64,000 bases of DNA from Sulfurimonas sp. (GTDB taxonomy: Bacteria > Campylobacterota > Campylobacteria > Campylobacterales > Sulfurimonadaceae): NCBI RefSeq assembly GCF_041583195.1, contig NZ_JBFHGL010000004.1:62001-126000 (forward strand), read 5' to 3'. This document shows, piece by piece, positions 27,611-37,598 of the stretch. The translations under genes and the position numbers were made by a program. Within the stretch, counting starts at the first letter, position 1, and each line of letters opens with the position of its first letter. The notes beneath the pieces are model-generated. The model did not search any database, had not been told where the DNA came from, and saw nothing but the letters and a program-made list of their open reading frames with translations.

Positions 27611-27633
27611 AAATGCCACATAATGTGGCATAT
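27611..27633. terminator. Hairpin between the Met/Gln-rich protein gene and barrel gene
   Basis: An 8-bp perfect stem ATGCCACA / TGTGGCAT has a TAA loop. A run of seven T follows on the plus strand, but the genes lie on the minus strand, where the tail is TTTAAAATT. It could attenuate read-through from the Met/Gln-rich gene into the barrel gene or act as a processing site. Confidence 0.45.
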
Positions 27634-27644
27634 TTTTTTAAGCT

Positions 27645-28052
27645 CTAAGGTCTGTTTTTACCGTATTGACCTTGTCCAATTGCAGTAGTGCCGCCACCAC
27701 CCATTTGAGACTGGTGCATACCTTTTGAACCAGCTTGATTTTGGTTCATTCTTTGATTTCTAATTAACTCACCTGTTTGATCGCCCTCTTGAACACGAGT
27801 TCTTTCTCTGATCTGCATTTTAAGCTCAGCTCCACTACCTTGCATACTCTCACGTAGTTTAGCAGTTGCTTCTTGGCGCTCCTCTCTAGTTAAAGTAGAT
27901 AAATTAGTTTTAAACTCATTTACAAGTTCAACTCTTTCTTCTTGCGTTGTTGCATTTTGTATAGCAGTGATCTGCTCATCTATTGTTGCTGCCGCACCTA
28001 ATGTTAAAGACCCTAGCAAAAGTATTGTTGCTGTTATATTTAAAGTTTTCAT
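27645..28052 (-). CDS. Small exported Met/Gln/Gly-rich protein
   Basis: The protein has 135 residues and a signal peptide ending near LGAAAT (residue 21). A charged helical part (TQEERVELVNEFKTNLSTL, then REERQEATAKLRESM) is followed by a Met/Gln/Gly-rich tail (NQNQAGSKGMHQSQMGGGG). Charged helical exported proteins beside two-component systems recall Spy/CpxP or metal-binding chaperones, and Met-rich tails can bind copper or silver. The LTxxQ signature is not clear, so this is only an analogy. It lies 45 bases downstream of the histidine kinase gene. Confidence 0.6.
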   Translation of the reverse strand: MKTLNITATILLLGSLTLGAAATIDEQITAIQNATTQEERVELVNEFKTNLSTLTREERQEATAKLRESMQGSGAELKMQIRERTRVQEGDQTGELIRNQRMNQNQAGSKGMHQSQMGGGGTTAIGQGQYGKNRP

Positions 28053-28097
28053 CTCGTATCCTTTAGTTTTAGATTGTAAAAGTATGACATAGAAGTG

Positions 28098-29150
28098 TTA
28101 GCTCTTTGTAAGCTGTGAAAGATCTAATGAAAAGATAGTCCCTTTAGATATTTCACTCTCTATTTTAATTTCAATCTTTAGTTCATCGCATAGTTTTTTA
28201 ACTATATGAAGACCGATCCCTATACCACGGTCTTGCTCTTTATAAAATCTGTTAAATACTTTTTTAGGGTTTTGAATACCTTTTCCCGTATCAATAATTT
28301 TTAAATTATTTTTTTCATATATGACCTTAACAGAACCGTCTCTTTTATTGTATTTTGCTGCATTGGTTAATATGTTGTCGATTATTCTTACAAAAGCCTC
28401 TTTGTTTGTAAAGATATTTATATTTTCAACATCTATTGAGAAGTTTATATTCGGGTAGTTTTTTTCTATAAAATCTATTCTTTGTTTTAAAAGAGTTTTT
28501 AGCTCAAGCTTTTCTTTTTGCAATGAGCTGTTTTGAAGATATGAGCGCAAATGATCTTGCAGATCAAGTATATTACTTACACTTAACTCTATCCTTTTAA
28601 GCTTTTCATTTTCACCTAGCTCTTTTTTGAGCATTGAGGAATTAAGTCTTAGAGATGCAAGAGGTGTATTAAAATCATGAAGTATATCTTTTATAAATTC
28701 TTGTGTTAAAAGCAAGGCGTTTCTAAGTGGATAAAGTGCATAGATTGAAAATAATATAGATAAAATAAATGTTATAGCCAGTACTCCAGATAGTTCTAAA
28801 TAAAGTTCCTCTTTTATAGTTTGTATCTCTTTTTGGTAATCTTTTTTAGATAGATTAAATGATAGTAAAAACTTTTCCGAATCGATTATAGGGTAGAAAC
28901 TTGTTAAACCTTTGTCATCTTTATATAAAGTAGATAGTTTTTTCTTTTCTTCTATATCTATAAAGTCCAGTTTAAACTGTTCACATTTTAAATCGTAACT
29001 GCACAGTCTCATTTGAGATAATATATTTTCATCTAAGGTTTGTACGTTTTTTGCAAAACTTATATAATAAAGTATGCTTATTAATATACTTAATGAGCCA
29101 AAAAAAAGAAAAAAGCTTTTTAAGAACGACTCTATTTCTACTTTATTCAA
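28098..29150 (-). CDS. Sensor histidine kinase
   Basis: The protein has 350 residues. Membrane helices at about 14-32 and 122-142 enclose a periplasmic sensor loop of about 90 residues with Cys47 and Cys55 (CSYDLKCEQF). No HAMP domain is evident. The phospho-accepting His is in ILHDFNTPLASLRLN (about residue 157). The ATPase domain shows ILTNAAKYNKRDG, IIDTGKGI and GIGIGLHIVKKL. The start overlaps the upstream response regulator gene by 8 bases. The Cys pair in the sensor loop could sense redox or metal, which fits the Met-rich neighbour but is not proven. Confidence 0.9.
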   Translation of the reverse strand: MNKVEIESFLKSFFLFFGSLSILISILYYISFAKNVQTLDENILSQMRLCSYDLKCEQFKLDFIDIEEKKKLSTLYKDDKGLTSFYPIIDSEKFLLSFNLSKKDYQKEIQTIKEELYLELSGVLAITFILSILFSIYALYPLRNALLLTQEFIKDILHDFNTPLASLRLNSSMLKKELGENEKLKRIELSVSNILDLQDHLRSYLQNSSLQKEKLELKTLLKQRIDFIEKNYPNINFSIDVENINIFTNKEAFVRIIDNILTNAAKYNKRDGSVKVIYEKNNLKIIDTGKGIQNPKKVFNRFYKEQDRGIGIGLHIVKKLCDELKIEIKIESEISKGTIFSLDLSQLTKS

Positions 29151-29775
29151 GTGAATATCCTACACCACGCACATTGATTATATTTAATCCGGTAGTTTGT
29201 TTTAGTTTAGTAATGGCAACTCTTAATGCAGTTGGAGATGGTTTATCTAGACACTCTAAAAGTATATCTTTATCTAATACCTGATTTAAATTATTCAAAA
29301 ACAGTTCAAGCAGTCTCTCTTGAACCTCACCGATTGATTTTATATGACCATCTATTTTTAACAGCTTTGTATTTGAATTATACTCTATATTTTTATAAAT
29401 TATATTTGTTTGTTTAGGTAAAAGTTTTGCATTAATACGTATTAATAACTCTTCTGGGAAAAACGGTTTTTTAATATAGTCCTCTGCGCCTACTTTAAAA
29501 GCTTTTGAAATTGACTGAATATCTACAAGTGCGCTTATAAATATAGTAGGAGTATTGTCATTTGCATCTCTTAGTGATTCTAAAAGCTCTAAACCAGTGA
29601 TGTCAGGTACATTTATATCAAACACATAAAGGTCAAATTTTTCATCATAAGTTTTGTCTATTGCTTCATTACCTGTTGTTACTAAAGATACGTCATAGTT
29701 TTCAGATATAAGCAGATCTTCTAAAGTTTGTGCTAAAAGTATATCATCTTCTAAAAGTAGTATTTTTTTCTTCAT
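29143..29775 (-). CDS. OmpR-family response regulator
   Basis: The protein has 210 residues. The receiver domain has acidic residues near ILLLEDD and the phospho-accepting Asp in LYVFDINVPD (about residue 54), with the conserved Lys in YIKKPF. The C-terminal winged helix ends with TALRVAITKLKQTTGLNIINVRGVGYSLE-type sequence and is compact for the family. It is transcribed before, and overlaps, its cognate histidine kinase gene, and probably controls the Met-rich and barrel protein genes downstream; this target assignment is inference. Confidence 0.92.
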   Translation of the reverse strand: MKKKILLLEDDILLAQTLEDLLISENYDVSLVTTGNEAIDKTYDEKFDLYVFDINVPDITGLELLESLRDANDNTPTIFISALVDIQSISKAFKVGAEDYIKKPFFPEELLIRINAKLLPKQTNIIYKNIEYNSNTKLLKIDGHIKSIGEVQERLLELFLNNLNQVLDKDILLECLDKPSPTALRVAITKLKQTTGLNIINVRGVGYSLE

Positions 29776-29810
29776 AATGTATTTTAATATGAAAGTGTTA
29801 GCAGTTTGTT

Positions 29811-29840
29811 AAAAGGGTTGAATTTAAGTTCAACCCTTTG
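29811..29840 (-). terminator. leuA terminator
   Basis: An 11-bp perfect stem, AAAGGGTTGAA / TTCAACCCTTT, with a 6-base loop lies 10 bases past the leuA stop. On the minus strand it is followed by TTAAC, a short T-tract. Confidence 0.65.
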
Positions 29841-29848
29841 GAAGATTT

Positions 29849-31507
29849 TTATTTGAACGCTCTATTTACTGCACAAAAAAGTGCTTTTATAGATGCTGTA
29901 GCTATATCGTTGTCTGCACCCATTCCAAAACATGAAAGCGTGTCCTCACTTTGGATCTCTATATATGCGATAGCTTTGGCTGTGCTTTTATCTCCGCATG
30001 AATGTTCAGAGTAAGACTTTATACTAAACTCGTTTGGATACTCTTTCATCAAAGCATTTTTTGCAGCATCTATAGGACCATTCCCTTCACCTACAGATGT
30101 TATCTCTTTGCCGTTCATTTTATAAACTAATTCGCAAGTAGATGCAGAGCTTTTAGAACTAAGTGAACAATCTACAAAAGAGATATGCTCTTCATTTTTA
30201 AAGTAGTTGTTTTGCAACACTTCAAAAATTTCATCATTGCTTAACTCACGTCCCTCTTGATCACTAAGGGCTTGAACTAACTTACCAATTTCAGGGTGCA
30301 TAGCTTTTGGAAGTTGATATCCAAAGCTCTTTTCTAAGATATATGCAACCCCGCCTTTACCAGACTGTGAGTTGATACGTATAATATCTTCGTATGTACG
30401 TCCTACATCAGTCGGATCTATCGGTAAGTACGGTACTTCCCAAAAACTGTCTTCACGAGATTGCTGATAAGCCATACCTTTGTTAATAGCATCTTGGTGT
30501 GAACCTGAAAATGCAGTATAAACAAGTTCCCCAACATAAGGATGACGTGGATGTGTAGGCATCTCAGTTGCACGCTCAACTACATCTAGAATCTCATTAA
30601 CATCACTCAGATCAAGTTTTGGATCAAGTCCTTGAGTTGTCATATTAAGTGCTATTGTAATGATATCAACATTACCTGTACGCTCACCGTTACTCAAAAG
30701 TGTACCTTCAACTCTGTCTGCACCTGCAAGTAATGCCAACTCAGTTGCAGCGATAGAAGTCCCTCTATCGTTATGAGTGTGAGTAGATATAACAACATTT
30801 TCTCTATTGTTTAGATGTCTTCCCATCCACTCAATCTGATCTGCATACACGTTTGGCGTAGACATCTCTACAGTTGCAGGTAAGTTAATGATCACTTTAC
30901 GATCAGCACTTATACCCCATCTCTCAGTTACGGCATTACATATCTCGGCTGCAAACTCTAACTCAGTTCCTGTAAAACTCTCAGGTGAATACTCTAAAAA
31001 GATCTCACCGTCGTGTTGTTGTTCATATTTTTTTACTAGATCAACACCTTCAAGAGCTAGTTTAATAATCTCTTCTTTTTCTTTTTTGAAAACTATTTTT
31101 CTTTGCGCTATTGATGTTGAATTATAAAGGTGAACAGTTGCTTTTTTTACACCTTTTAAAGCTTCAAAAGTTTTAGCGATCAAGTGTTCACGTGCCTGAA
31201 CAAGTACTTGAACAGTAACATCATCAGGTATTAGATTGTCATCAACCAAACGGCGTAAAAAATCAAATTCAACTTTAGACGCAGATGGAAAACCTACTTC
31301 TATTTCTTTAAAACCAAGCTTTAGTAAGAGTGCATATAATTCAAGTTTTTTCTCCATGTTCATTGGATTGATAAGTGCCTGATTACCGTCACGTAAATCT
31401 ACACTACACCAACGTGGAGCTTTATCAATAGTATTGTCCGGCCAAGTACGATTTGGCAAATCTATTTGTGGATATGGGCGATATTTACCCTTTGTAACAT
31501 GTTGCAT
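29849..31507 (-). CDS. leuA: 2-isopropylmalate synthase
   Basis: This 552-residue enzyme condenses acetyl-CoA with 2-oxoisovalerate in the first committed step of leucine synthesis. The catalytic barrel opens with PRWCSVDLRDGNQALINPMN, the DRDGxQ motif region as in the longer yeast-like LeuA class. The metal-binding HxH is in VVISTHTHNDRGTS. A C-terminal allosteric region (about 430-552) follows, with ELVYKMNGKEITSVGEGNGPIDAA. A TATAAT lies at 31570-31575 and a strong hairpin follows the stop. No other leu genes adjoin it. Confidence 0.97.
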   Translation of the reverse strand: MQHVTKGKYRPYPQIDLPNRTWPDNTIDKAPRWCSVDLRDGNQALINPMNMEKKLELYALLLKLGFKEIEVGFPSASKVEFDFLRRLVDDNLIPDDVTVQVLVQAREHLIAKTFEALKGVKKATVHLYNSTSIAQRKIVFKKEKEEIIKLALEGVDLVKKYEQQHDGEIFLEYSPESFTGTELEFAAEICNAVTERWGISADRKVIINLPATVEMSTPNVYADQIEWMGRHLNNRENVVISTHTHNDRGTSIAATELALLAGADRVEGTLLSNGERTGNVDIITIALNMTTQGLDPKLDLSDVNEILDVVERATEMPTHPRHPYVGELVYTAFSGSHQDAINKGMAYQQSREDSFWEVPYLPIDPTDVGRTYEDIIRINSQSGKGGVAYILEKSFGYQLPKAMHPEIGKLVQALSDQEGRELSNDEIFEVLQNNYFKNEEHISFVDCSLSSKSSASTCELVYKMNGKEITSVGEGNGPIDAAKNALMKEYPNEFSIKSYSEHSCGDKSTAKAIAYIEIQSEDTLSCFGMGADNDIATASIKALFCAVNRAFK

Positions 31508-31569
31508 TACAAAACCTTTTTTTCTTGAATTTTTGATAATACACTCTTACATTTATTATCAAGTTTGGA

Positions 31570-31575
31570 ATTATA
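31570..31575 (-). promoter_or_regulatory. Candidate -10 box for leuA
   Basis: A minus-strand TATAAT is 63 bases upstream of the leuA ATG. The leader shows no obvious leader peptide with Leu codons or attenuator hairpin. Confidence 0.4.
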
Positions 31576-31626
31576 TCAAATTTATGGTTATCCCACTTAA
31601 CTCATGGCGTTTTAGATATATTTTGA

Positions 31627-31632
31627 TATGAT
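31627..31632 (+). promoter_or_regulatory. Candidate -10 box for the CZB chemoreceptor gene
   Basis: TATGAT lies 29 bases upstream of the ATG at 31662, in the divergent gap with leuA. GGGGAT serves as ribosome binding site. Confidence 0.35.
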
Positions 31633-31661
31633 TTCACATTAAAATTTATTGGGGATTAGTA

Positions 31662-33098
31662 ATGAATGAATCAACATTGAGAAATGTTGCCACATCAAAC
31701 ATAGCTCAGATAGTATTGTTTGTATTGGCTTTTGCGGCTGAAAGCTTTGTATTTGGTTTTTCAGTAGTATTGTTAGTTGCAACTATTTTGCATATTGGAT
31801 TGGCAGTGTATCTACGTTCACAACTGCTTATAGTGAAGAGTTCTGTTGAAGGTGTTACAGATGCAGTTTCAAAAGTATCAAACGGTGATTTTGATGCAGT
31901 AGCACCTGTGATCGGTAAGGGTGAGATAAACCTAATGGCTAAAGAGTTTAACTCTATGCAGGTTCAAATAAAACATTATTTAAAAGAGACTATAAAAGCA
32001 ATAAATATTGCAGAAGATACTGATAGATCATATTATGCTTCTTCAGATGGGCTAAATCAAGCATTGAAAGAAGCAACAGATAAGATTAATAAATCTGTTA
32101 AAGCTATAGAAGCTGGTTATGGAGCTCAAATACGTGGTGCATTTACTGAAAAACTGCATGACTTAGGCGGTGGTATTTCACACGGTCTTAAAGTTATTCA
32201 AAATAACCTTCTGAATAATTCAAAAGAGGTTGATAAGATATCTAAAATGTCTAATCAAACTTCAAACGAAGCAGATAACTCTCTAAAATCAATGGAGGGT
32301 ATACTTGAGCTTTTCAATAATTTAAGTGAAAAGATCGAATCAACTAATCATAATATTAACGGATTATCTGAAAGATCACAGGAAATATCTACAATAGCTG
32401 ATATTATTAAAGATATAGCTGAACAGACAAACTTATTAGCATTAAATGCTGCTATTGAAGCTGCACGTGCAGGTGAACATGGACGTGGTTTCGCAGTTGT
32501 TGCAGATGAGGTAAGACAACTTGCTGAGAGAACTCAACGTTCAACTCAAGAGATATCTGTAACCATCCAAACGCTTCAACAAGAAGCTACTGAGATGCAA
32601 GCCCATTCTGAGGATATGACAAAAATATCTGAATCAGCAACACACACTATAGATGAGTTTGCAGAAACTCTTAGAGGATTCCAACACAATGCACAAGAAT
32701 CAGCTAATTATTCAAGTTTTATTAGAGACTCTTTATTTATGGTATTAGTAAAAATTGATCATATCTTATTTAAATCTAATGCTTATACATCAGTGATATC
32801 GCAAAAAAGTGTAGCCGAATTTGGTGATCATAGAGCATGTAGACTTGGTAAATGGTATCTTGGTGAAGGAAAAGAGCGTTATGGACACACTCGTAACTAT
32901 TCTTCAATAGATGATCCTCATTCCAAAGTACACTCAAATGTTATTAAAAATGTTAAATTTGTAGAAGATGGAAGTGTATACAATTCTAAAAATGAAGCTA
33001 TTATTATTGATAACTTTAAAAATATGGAAGATGAAAGCGAAAAATTATTTAATATTTTAGACAGAATAATTGAAGAACTTGACCCTACTAAAAAGTAA
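31662..33098 (+). CDS. Methyl-accepting chemotaxis protein with C-terminal CZB zinc domain
   Basis: The protein has 478 residues. Two closely spaced N-terminal membrane helices (about 12-50) leave almost no periplasmic domain. A HAMP-like segment ([20 protein letters not shown]) precedes the signalling region, whose hairpin is the conserved [20 protein letters not shown]-type core followed by [18 protein letters not shown]. The C-terminal CZB domain (about 365-430) keeps its zinc ligands: His in VKIDHILFK, Cys in RACRLGKWY, and PHSKVH (Hx3H). CZB receptors respond to zinc-dependent or oxidant (such as HOCl) signals, so the stimulus is probably sensed in the cytoplasm. Confidence 0.93.
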   Translation: MNESTLRNVATSNIAQIVLFVLAFAAESFVFGFSVVLLVATILHIGLAVYLRSQLLIVKSSVEGVTDAVSKVSNGDFDAVAPVIGKGEINLMAKEFNSMQVQIKHYLKETIKAINIAEDTDRSYYASSDGLNQALKEATDKINKSVKAIEAGYGAQIRGAFTEKLHDLGGGISHGLKVIQNNLLNNSKEVDKISKMSNQTSNEADNSLKSMEGILELFNNLSEKIESTNHNINGLSERSQEISTIADIIKDIAEQTNLLALNAAIEAARAGEHGRGFAVVADEVRQLAERTQRSTQEISVTIQTLQQEATEMQAHSEDMTKISESATHTIDEFAETLRGFQHNAQESANYSSFIRDSLFMVLVKIDHILFKSNAYTSVISQKSVAEFGDHRACRLGKWYLGEGKERYGHTRNYSSIDDPHSKVHSNVIKNVKFVEDGSVYNSKNEAIIIDNFKNMEDESEKLFNILDRIIEELDPTKK

Positions 33099-33109
33099 GT
33101 TTGAATGAA

Positions 33110-33140
33110 CATCCCCATTAAAAGGTTTAAGATGGGGATG
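33110..33140. terminator. Convergent terminator between two chemoreceptor genes
   Basis: A 9-bp perfect stem CATCCCCAT / ATGGGGATG encloses a 13-base loop. It lies in the 59-base gap between the stops of the two converging genes. Confidence 0.6.
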
Positions 33141-33157
33141 AGCCAAAGAACTGCAAG

Positions 33158-35026
33158 TTAAGTTCTAAATGTTTCAAGTTTTGTATGTAGATCCCCCGTC
33201 ATGGAATTAAGGTGATTAGCTGCTGATGCGATCTCCTCCACATTTCTAGCATTTTCTGATGAAAACTTATTTATATCGGATACTTGAGAAACTATGTATT
33301 CAATATTATTTCCAGTTTCTTCAAAATCTGTTACAGTTTTATCACTTGCTGATACAGCAGATTCTACAATATTTACACTTTCATTAATTTTTTCTTCTAC
33401 ATCTATAGAAACATTTGCAAGTTGTTGAACTTTGTTTGAGTTAAAGTTCATCTGTTCACTAACATCACTTATGGATTGAACTATCACATTGATTGTTGCA
33501 TTTATCTCAGAGAGTGACTTTTGTGTTCTTTCTGCTAATTGACGAACTTCATCGGCAACAACTGCAAAACCACGACCGTGTTCACCTGCCCGTGCTGCTT
33601 CTATTGCAGCATTAAGAGCAAGAAGGTTTGTCTGGTCTGCTATATCTGAAATAACTTCAAGTATAGTTTTCACAGCACTCGCATCATTTGATAGGGTATT
33701 CATCCTTTGAGCTAATTCAACTTCAATCTCAGCACTTTGCTGCACTTTTGCAGTTAGATCTACAATATCGTTACGAGCTGCTCTAAGATTTTCATTTGCT
33801 TGTATAATATTCTTTTTACTCTCTTGAGCATCTTTGACTGCTGAAATAATCTCATTTTTTATCTCATTGGCTTTAAGTGTCGCTTGATCTATTACTCCAA
33901 CAGATCTTTCAACATTCTCTCCGACACCTAGTGCAGTGGTAGAAAGCTCGTGTGCGATGGAAGTATTTTCGTGTGAACTTTGCTTTGCGTCATTTATTAT
34001 ATTTCTAAGCTCATCAAGCATGATATTTAAATCTTTTGAAAGTGTGCTTAGTTCATCTTCTCCGTCAATTACAATAGAATATGACAAATCTTTTGTTGAC
34101 GTAATATTGTTTACATTATCGGTTATGTTCTGTATTTTTGAATTTATCTTTTTAATAACCAAATACGCATATAAAGACATAATAAAAAGTAAGAAAATAA
34201 ATACGAATATTGTAGAATTAATAGTATCTGTTTCTTTGTCATTAATAGCACTATTTATAATTTTATAAAATTGTTCAAATACTTCATCTACTTTGTGAAC
34301 AGTTTCTCTCATCTCTCCTAAAGCACCGTCTTTACTCGTCAAGCCTATTTGTTTATAACCTTCAACCAAATTATAAAAATCTGTTTTATAATTATTTAAA
34401 AGCTTTATTACATGATCATTATCAGATAGTTCTACATCTTTAGCATGTGATAAAAACAATTTAAAAGATTTATCAAATTTTTCAAGATATTTAAGATCAC
34501 TGCGTAGCATAAAATCTTTTTCTGCACGGCGTAGCATAAGCATATCTACCTGCAGTTTGTAGTTTGCATATTTTTTGAGTAAAGTCTCTAAATCGTGAAC
34601 GCTATTTCTTAATGATCCATATAAACCATCTTTTGGATTAAGTCCTACTTTCTGCTTGATAGCAACAATATTATAAAAATCTTTATAATATAATTTGAAA
34701 ATATTATTCAAACTTTTATATATATCTTGTTTGAAAGCATATTTTTTAGATTTAACAGATAAATTTTGAAGTTGTAACATTAGATTTTTGTGATTCTTTT
34801 GAAATTTATCTACATATTTTAAGTCATTTCTTGCTAAAAAATCTTTCTCATTACGGCGTAGCATTAGCATAGTTGATTCAAGATTTTTTATTTCATAGTT
34901 TATTTTTGATAGTTCACTAATCTGCTTTGAAGAGTTAGAAAAGAAAAATCCTAATGACAGGAATAACACAATTGATACTGCAGCCATAGATATAAGCATA
35001 GCTTTAAACGTTTTAAAGATAAACAT
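33158..35026 (-). CDS. Methyl-accepting chemotaxis protein with helical bimodular-type sensor
   Basis: The protein has 622 residues. Membrane helices at about 10-30 and 268-288 flank a large periplasmic domain. That domain contains two similar modules, [20 protein letters not shown] (about residue 57) and [20 protein letters not shown] (about 168), as expected for the duplicated four-helix HBM sensor, which binds small organic ligands such as TCA intermediates. A HAMP region and a conserved signalling tip ([20 protein letters not shown]) follow. No C-terminal pentapeptide tether is seen. It converges with the CZB receptor gene. Confidence 0.93.
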   Translation of the reverse strand: MFIFKTFKAMLISMAAVSIVLFLSLGFFFSNSSKQISELSKINYEIKNLESTMLMLRRNEKDFLARNDLKYVDKFQKNHKNLMLQLQNLSVKSKKYAFKQDIYKSLNNIFKLYYKDFYNIVAIKQKVGLNPKDGLYGSLRNSVHDLETLLKKYANYKLQVDMLMLRRAEKDFMLRSDLKYLEKFDKSFKLFLSHAKDVELSDNDHVIKLLNNYKTDFYNLVEGYKQIGLTSKDGALGEMRETVHKVDEVFEQFYKIINSAINDKETDTINSTIFVFIFLLFIMSLYAYLVIKKINSKIQNITDNVNNITSTKDLSYSIVIDGEDELSTLSKDLNIMLDELRNIINDAKQSSHENTSIAHELSTTALGVGENVERSVGVIDQATLKANEIKNEIISAVKDAQESKKNIIQANENLRAARNDIVDLTAKVQQSAEIEVELAQRMNTLSNDASAVKTILEVISDIADQTNLLALNAAIEAARAGEHGRGFAVVADEVRQLAERTQKSLSEINATINVIVQSISDVSEQMNFNSNKVQQLANVSIDVEEKINESVNIVESAVSASDKTVTDFEETGNNIEYIVSQVSDINKFSSENARNVEEIASAANHLNSMTGDLHTKLETFRT

Positions 35027-35235
35027 TTTAACCTCCAGAGTTTATACAAAATAATCTCAGAAAAAATATATCTGAACAGTTAGACATATGACTAAATAAG
35101 GGATATTTTTACTTAAGATTGTTTTCTGGAAGATATTATACATATATTAAGGTCTTTAGTCGGTCACGTAAAATATTTTTAACTGTTTTATTATGTGAAA
35201 GTTGTAGTTGTTGGTTGAATTTTTGATAGATTAAA

Positions 35236-35259
35236 TTTATTCCCTATGAAGGGAATAAA
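35236..35259 (-). terminator. glnA terminator
   Basis: A 10-bp perfect stem TTTATTCCCT / AGGGAATAAA with a 4-base loop is 5 bases past the glnA stop. The rest of the 238-base gap at 35027-35264 shows no ORF or RNA gene. Confidence 0.6.
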
Positions 35260-35264
35260 TATTA

Positions 35265-36695
35265 CTAACACTGGTAAGTTGTTTTAAACTCGTATGCAGT
35301 CGGACGACCTTCATCAGGCCAAACTTGACGCTCGAATTGATAGTGTTGATAAGTTTGGATAAATAGATCAGTAAATACTGGTTTTAAGAAATCATTGTCA
35401 CGGATAAGCGCTTCTAGTGATCCTCTTAAAGTGTGTGGCATTTGTGGTATTTTTCTCTCACGAATCTCATCTAAAGATAATTCGAATAGATCTTCATCCA
35501 TAGGCCCTATTGGGATATCTTTGTTTTTGATACCGTCTAATCCAGCCATCATCATACAAGCGAATGCTAAGTATGGACATGCAGTAGAATCCGGGAATCT
35601 CATCTCAACACGTGTAGCTTTCTCACCAGCACCGTAAGGGATACGGCAAGATGCAGAACGGTTTTGAGAAGAGTAAGTTAAAATACTTGGAGCCTCGAAA
35701 CCTGGAATTAAACGCTTGTATGAGTTAGTAGAAGGGTTTGTAAACGCAGCTACTGCACGAGCGTGTTTAAAGATACCACCGATATAGTGTAAAGCTGTCT
35801 CAGAAAGGTTAGCGTACTCACCCTCTTTATAGAAAAGGTTTTTACCGTCTTTCCATAATGATTGGTGTACGTGCATACCGTTACCGTTGTCACCGTAAAG
35901 TGGTTTTGGCATAAATGTAGCAGTTTTACCGTTTAGGTGTGCAATCATTTTTACAACATATTTATATTTTTGAACATTATCAGCAGCACCGATGATATCG
36001 CTGAATACTACACCGATTTCACCTTGACCTTGAGCAACTTCGTGGTGACCAAGAACAACTTCTAGTCCTACTTGCTCTAGTACTTGCATCATCTCAGCAC
36101 GCATATCAACCATAGAGTCAGTTGGAGCAACTGGGAAGTAACCGCCTTTAGTACCAGGACGGTGTGCAGTGTTGTACATATCTTCGTAGTGAGTATTTGA
36201 ATTCCACTCACCCTCTTCAGTATCAACTTTGTAACCAGATTCGTTAATGTTATCTACGAATTTTACGTCATCAAAGATAAAGAATTCATTTTCAGGTCCG
36301 AAGTAAGCAGCATCAGCGATACCTAATTCATCAGCGTGAGCAAGTGCTTTTTTAGCGATTGAACGAGGACATTTCTCATATGCTTGACCTTTGTAGATGT
36401 CATATACATCACAAAATATAATGATCGTTGGATCAGCTGTAAAAGGATCTAAAAATGCTGTTGGAACATCAGGCTTTAAAAGCATATCTGATCTATTGAT
36501 CGGCTGCCAAGCGTCTACAGATGAACCATCAAAAGGAAGACCAGCTTCTAGTTGCTCAGCTGATACAGCACTCATTCTGTAAGTTAAGTGGTGCCATGCA
36601 CCTTTAATATCCGTAAATCTAAAATCAACGAATTGTACATCATTATCTTTACAAAATGTAAAGAATTCATCTATATTGTTAACAAATTTTCCCAT
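35265..36695 (-). CDS. glnA: Glutamine synthetase, type I
   Basis: This 476-residue enzyme makes glutamine from glutamate, ammonia and ATP. It shows the beta-grasp opening [31 protein letters not shown], the metal-binding [23 protein letters not shown] and the flap RSASCRIPY. The adenylylation segment reads [13 protein letters not shown], where GSI-beta enzymes have NLYDLP, so the target Tyr is Phe. The same loss is known in Helicobacter pylori and implies no GlnE control. GGGAG precedes the ATG, and TATACT at 36725-36730 is a candidate -10. Confidence 0.97.
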   Translation of the reverse strand: MGKFVNNIDEFFTFCKDNDVQFVDFRFTDIKGAWHHLTYRMSAVSAEQLEAGLPFDGSSVDAWQPINRSDMLLKPDVPTAFLDPFTADPTIIIFCDVYDIYKGQAYEKCPRSIAKKALAHADELGIADAAYFGPENEFFIFDDVKFVDNINESGYKVDTEEGEWNSNTHYEDMYNTAHRPGTKGGYFPVAPTDSMVDMRAEMMQVLEQVGLEVVLGHHEVAQGQGEIGVVFSDIIGAADNVQKYKYVVKMIAHLNGKTATFMPKPLYGDNGNGMHVHQSLWKDGKNLFYKEGEYANLSETALHYIGGIFKHARAVAAFTNPSTNSYKRLIPGFEAPSILTYSSQNRSASCRIPYGAGEKATRVEMRFPDSTACPYLAFACMMMAGLDGIKNKDIPIGPMDEDLFELSLDEIRERKIPQMPHTLRGSLEALIRDNDFLKPVFTDLFIQTYQHYQFERQVWPDEGRPTAYEFKTTYQC

Positions 36696-36724
36696 TCGTA
36701 TTCTCCCAAAAAAAAATTGCTATA

Positions 36725-36730
36725 AGTATA
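36725..36730 (-). promoter_or_regulatory. Candidate -10 box for glnA
   Basis: A minus-strand TATACT is 30 bases upstream of the glnA ATG. No sigma-54 GG-N10-GC element was found in the 155-base divergent gap. Confidence 0.4.
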
Positions 36731-36813
36731 TCTGAATTTAAATTTATTAAAGATTAGAGATGTGATTAAAAAATCATCATTTTTATTTGAAATCATATTA
36801 TCTAAGATTGAGA

Positions 36814-36819
36814 TATAAT
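36814..36819 (+). promoter_or_regulatory. Candidate -10 box for the nucleotidyltransferase-like gene
   Basis: TATAAT lies 32 bases upstream of the ATG at 36851, which has the ribosome binding site AAGGGAG. Confidence 0.45.
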
Positions 36820-36850
36820 TTAACTATATTTAAATGAAGGGAGAAAGATT

Positions 36851-37591
36851 ATGGTTTATGATTTTTGGAAAGATTATGAAGAGTTGATCTCCTATGACCA
36901 AGTGTCTATGTTGGATTATAGATTGGATAATATCTCTATAAAATTAAATGAGTTTTTTCAAAGACTTATTATAATGCATATAAAAAAGAGATATATTAAA
37001 TTTTATCTTGCAGGTTCTTGTATAAAAGCAGACAGATTTAGAGACTTGGATATGTTTTTCCCATCTAATGAAGATCGAGAACTTTTGAACAATGCGATGA
37101 ATCAAGATTATTTTGAATATGAAAACAATTCACACACGTATAAATATAAAAATGATATTTATCAGCTTGTATATCGTGAAAGATTTAAAAACGCCACTTT
37201 AAAAGAGTTGGTTGACGGTTTTGATTTTGACTCTACAAAGATAGCTTTTGAGTGTCAGTATGATACAAAAAAAAGACTTTTTAGTATAGTTAAATGTGAT
37301 ATTAGAGAAGAGTTTATAAACTATATAAATACAAGAGTTAACCACTTAACAAGAGTAAGTGTAAATCCGTTTGTGTCACTTCAACGTGCTATATATTTTT
37401 TAAAACGCGGTGATGATGTACCATACGAAGTTTTTTTACAAGTATGTTCAAAAATTGCAGATTTAAAAGTAGAAGAGGATAAAGATGTATCTAAGCACTT
37501 TGAAAACCTGCAGGGGAATCCAAATAAGCTTAGTAATATAAAAGATGCAATCTCACACTATATCGATGAGCAAAAAGAGCACACCGATTAA
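36851..37591 (+). CDS. Nucleotidyltransferase-like protein of unknown function
   Basis: The protein has 246 residues. Residues about 55-80 read FYLAGSCIKADRFRDLDMFF, matching the nucleotidyltransferase-fold core GS...DLD with two candidate metal-binding Asp residues. DGFDFDSTKIAFECQY (about 122-137) may give a further acidic residue. Helical sequence with a basic patch (LQRAIYFLKRGDD) follows. This resembles the minimal head of CCA-adding or poly(A) polymerase-type proteins, but length and tail differ. It lies between glnA (divergent) and phoU (convergent). Substrate unknown. Confidence 0.6.
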   Translation: MVYDFWKDYEELISYDQVSMLDYRLDNISIKLNEFFQRLIIMHIKKRYIKFYLAGSCIKADRFRDLDMFFPSNEDRELLNNAMNQDYFEYENNSHTYKYKNDIYQLVYRERFKNATLKELVDGFDFDSTKIAFECQYDTKKRLFSIVKCDIREEFINYINTRVNHLTRVSVNPFVSLQRAIYFLKRGDDVPYEVFLQVCSKIADLKVEEDKDVSKHFENLQGNPNKLSNIKDAISHYIDEQKEHTD

Positions 37592-37598
37592 GTAGAAC

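Noticed and set aside
35027-35264. Possible small RNA or missed gene in the longest intergenic gap
   Set aside because: Apart from the glnA hairpin I see no ORF with a ribosome binding site, tRNA-like fold or repeat.
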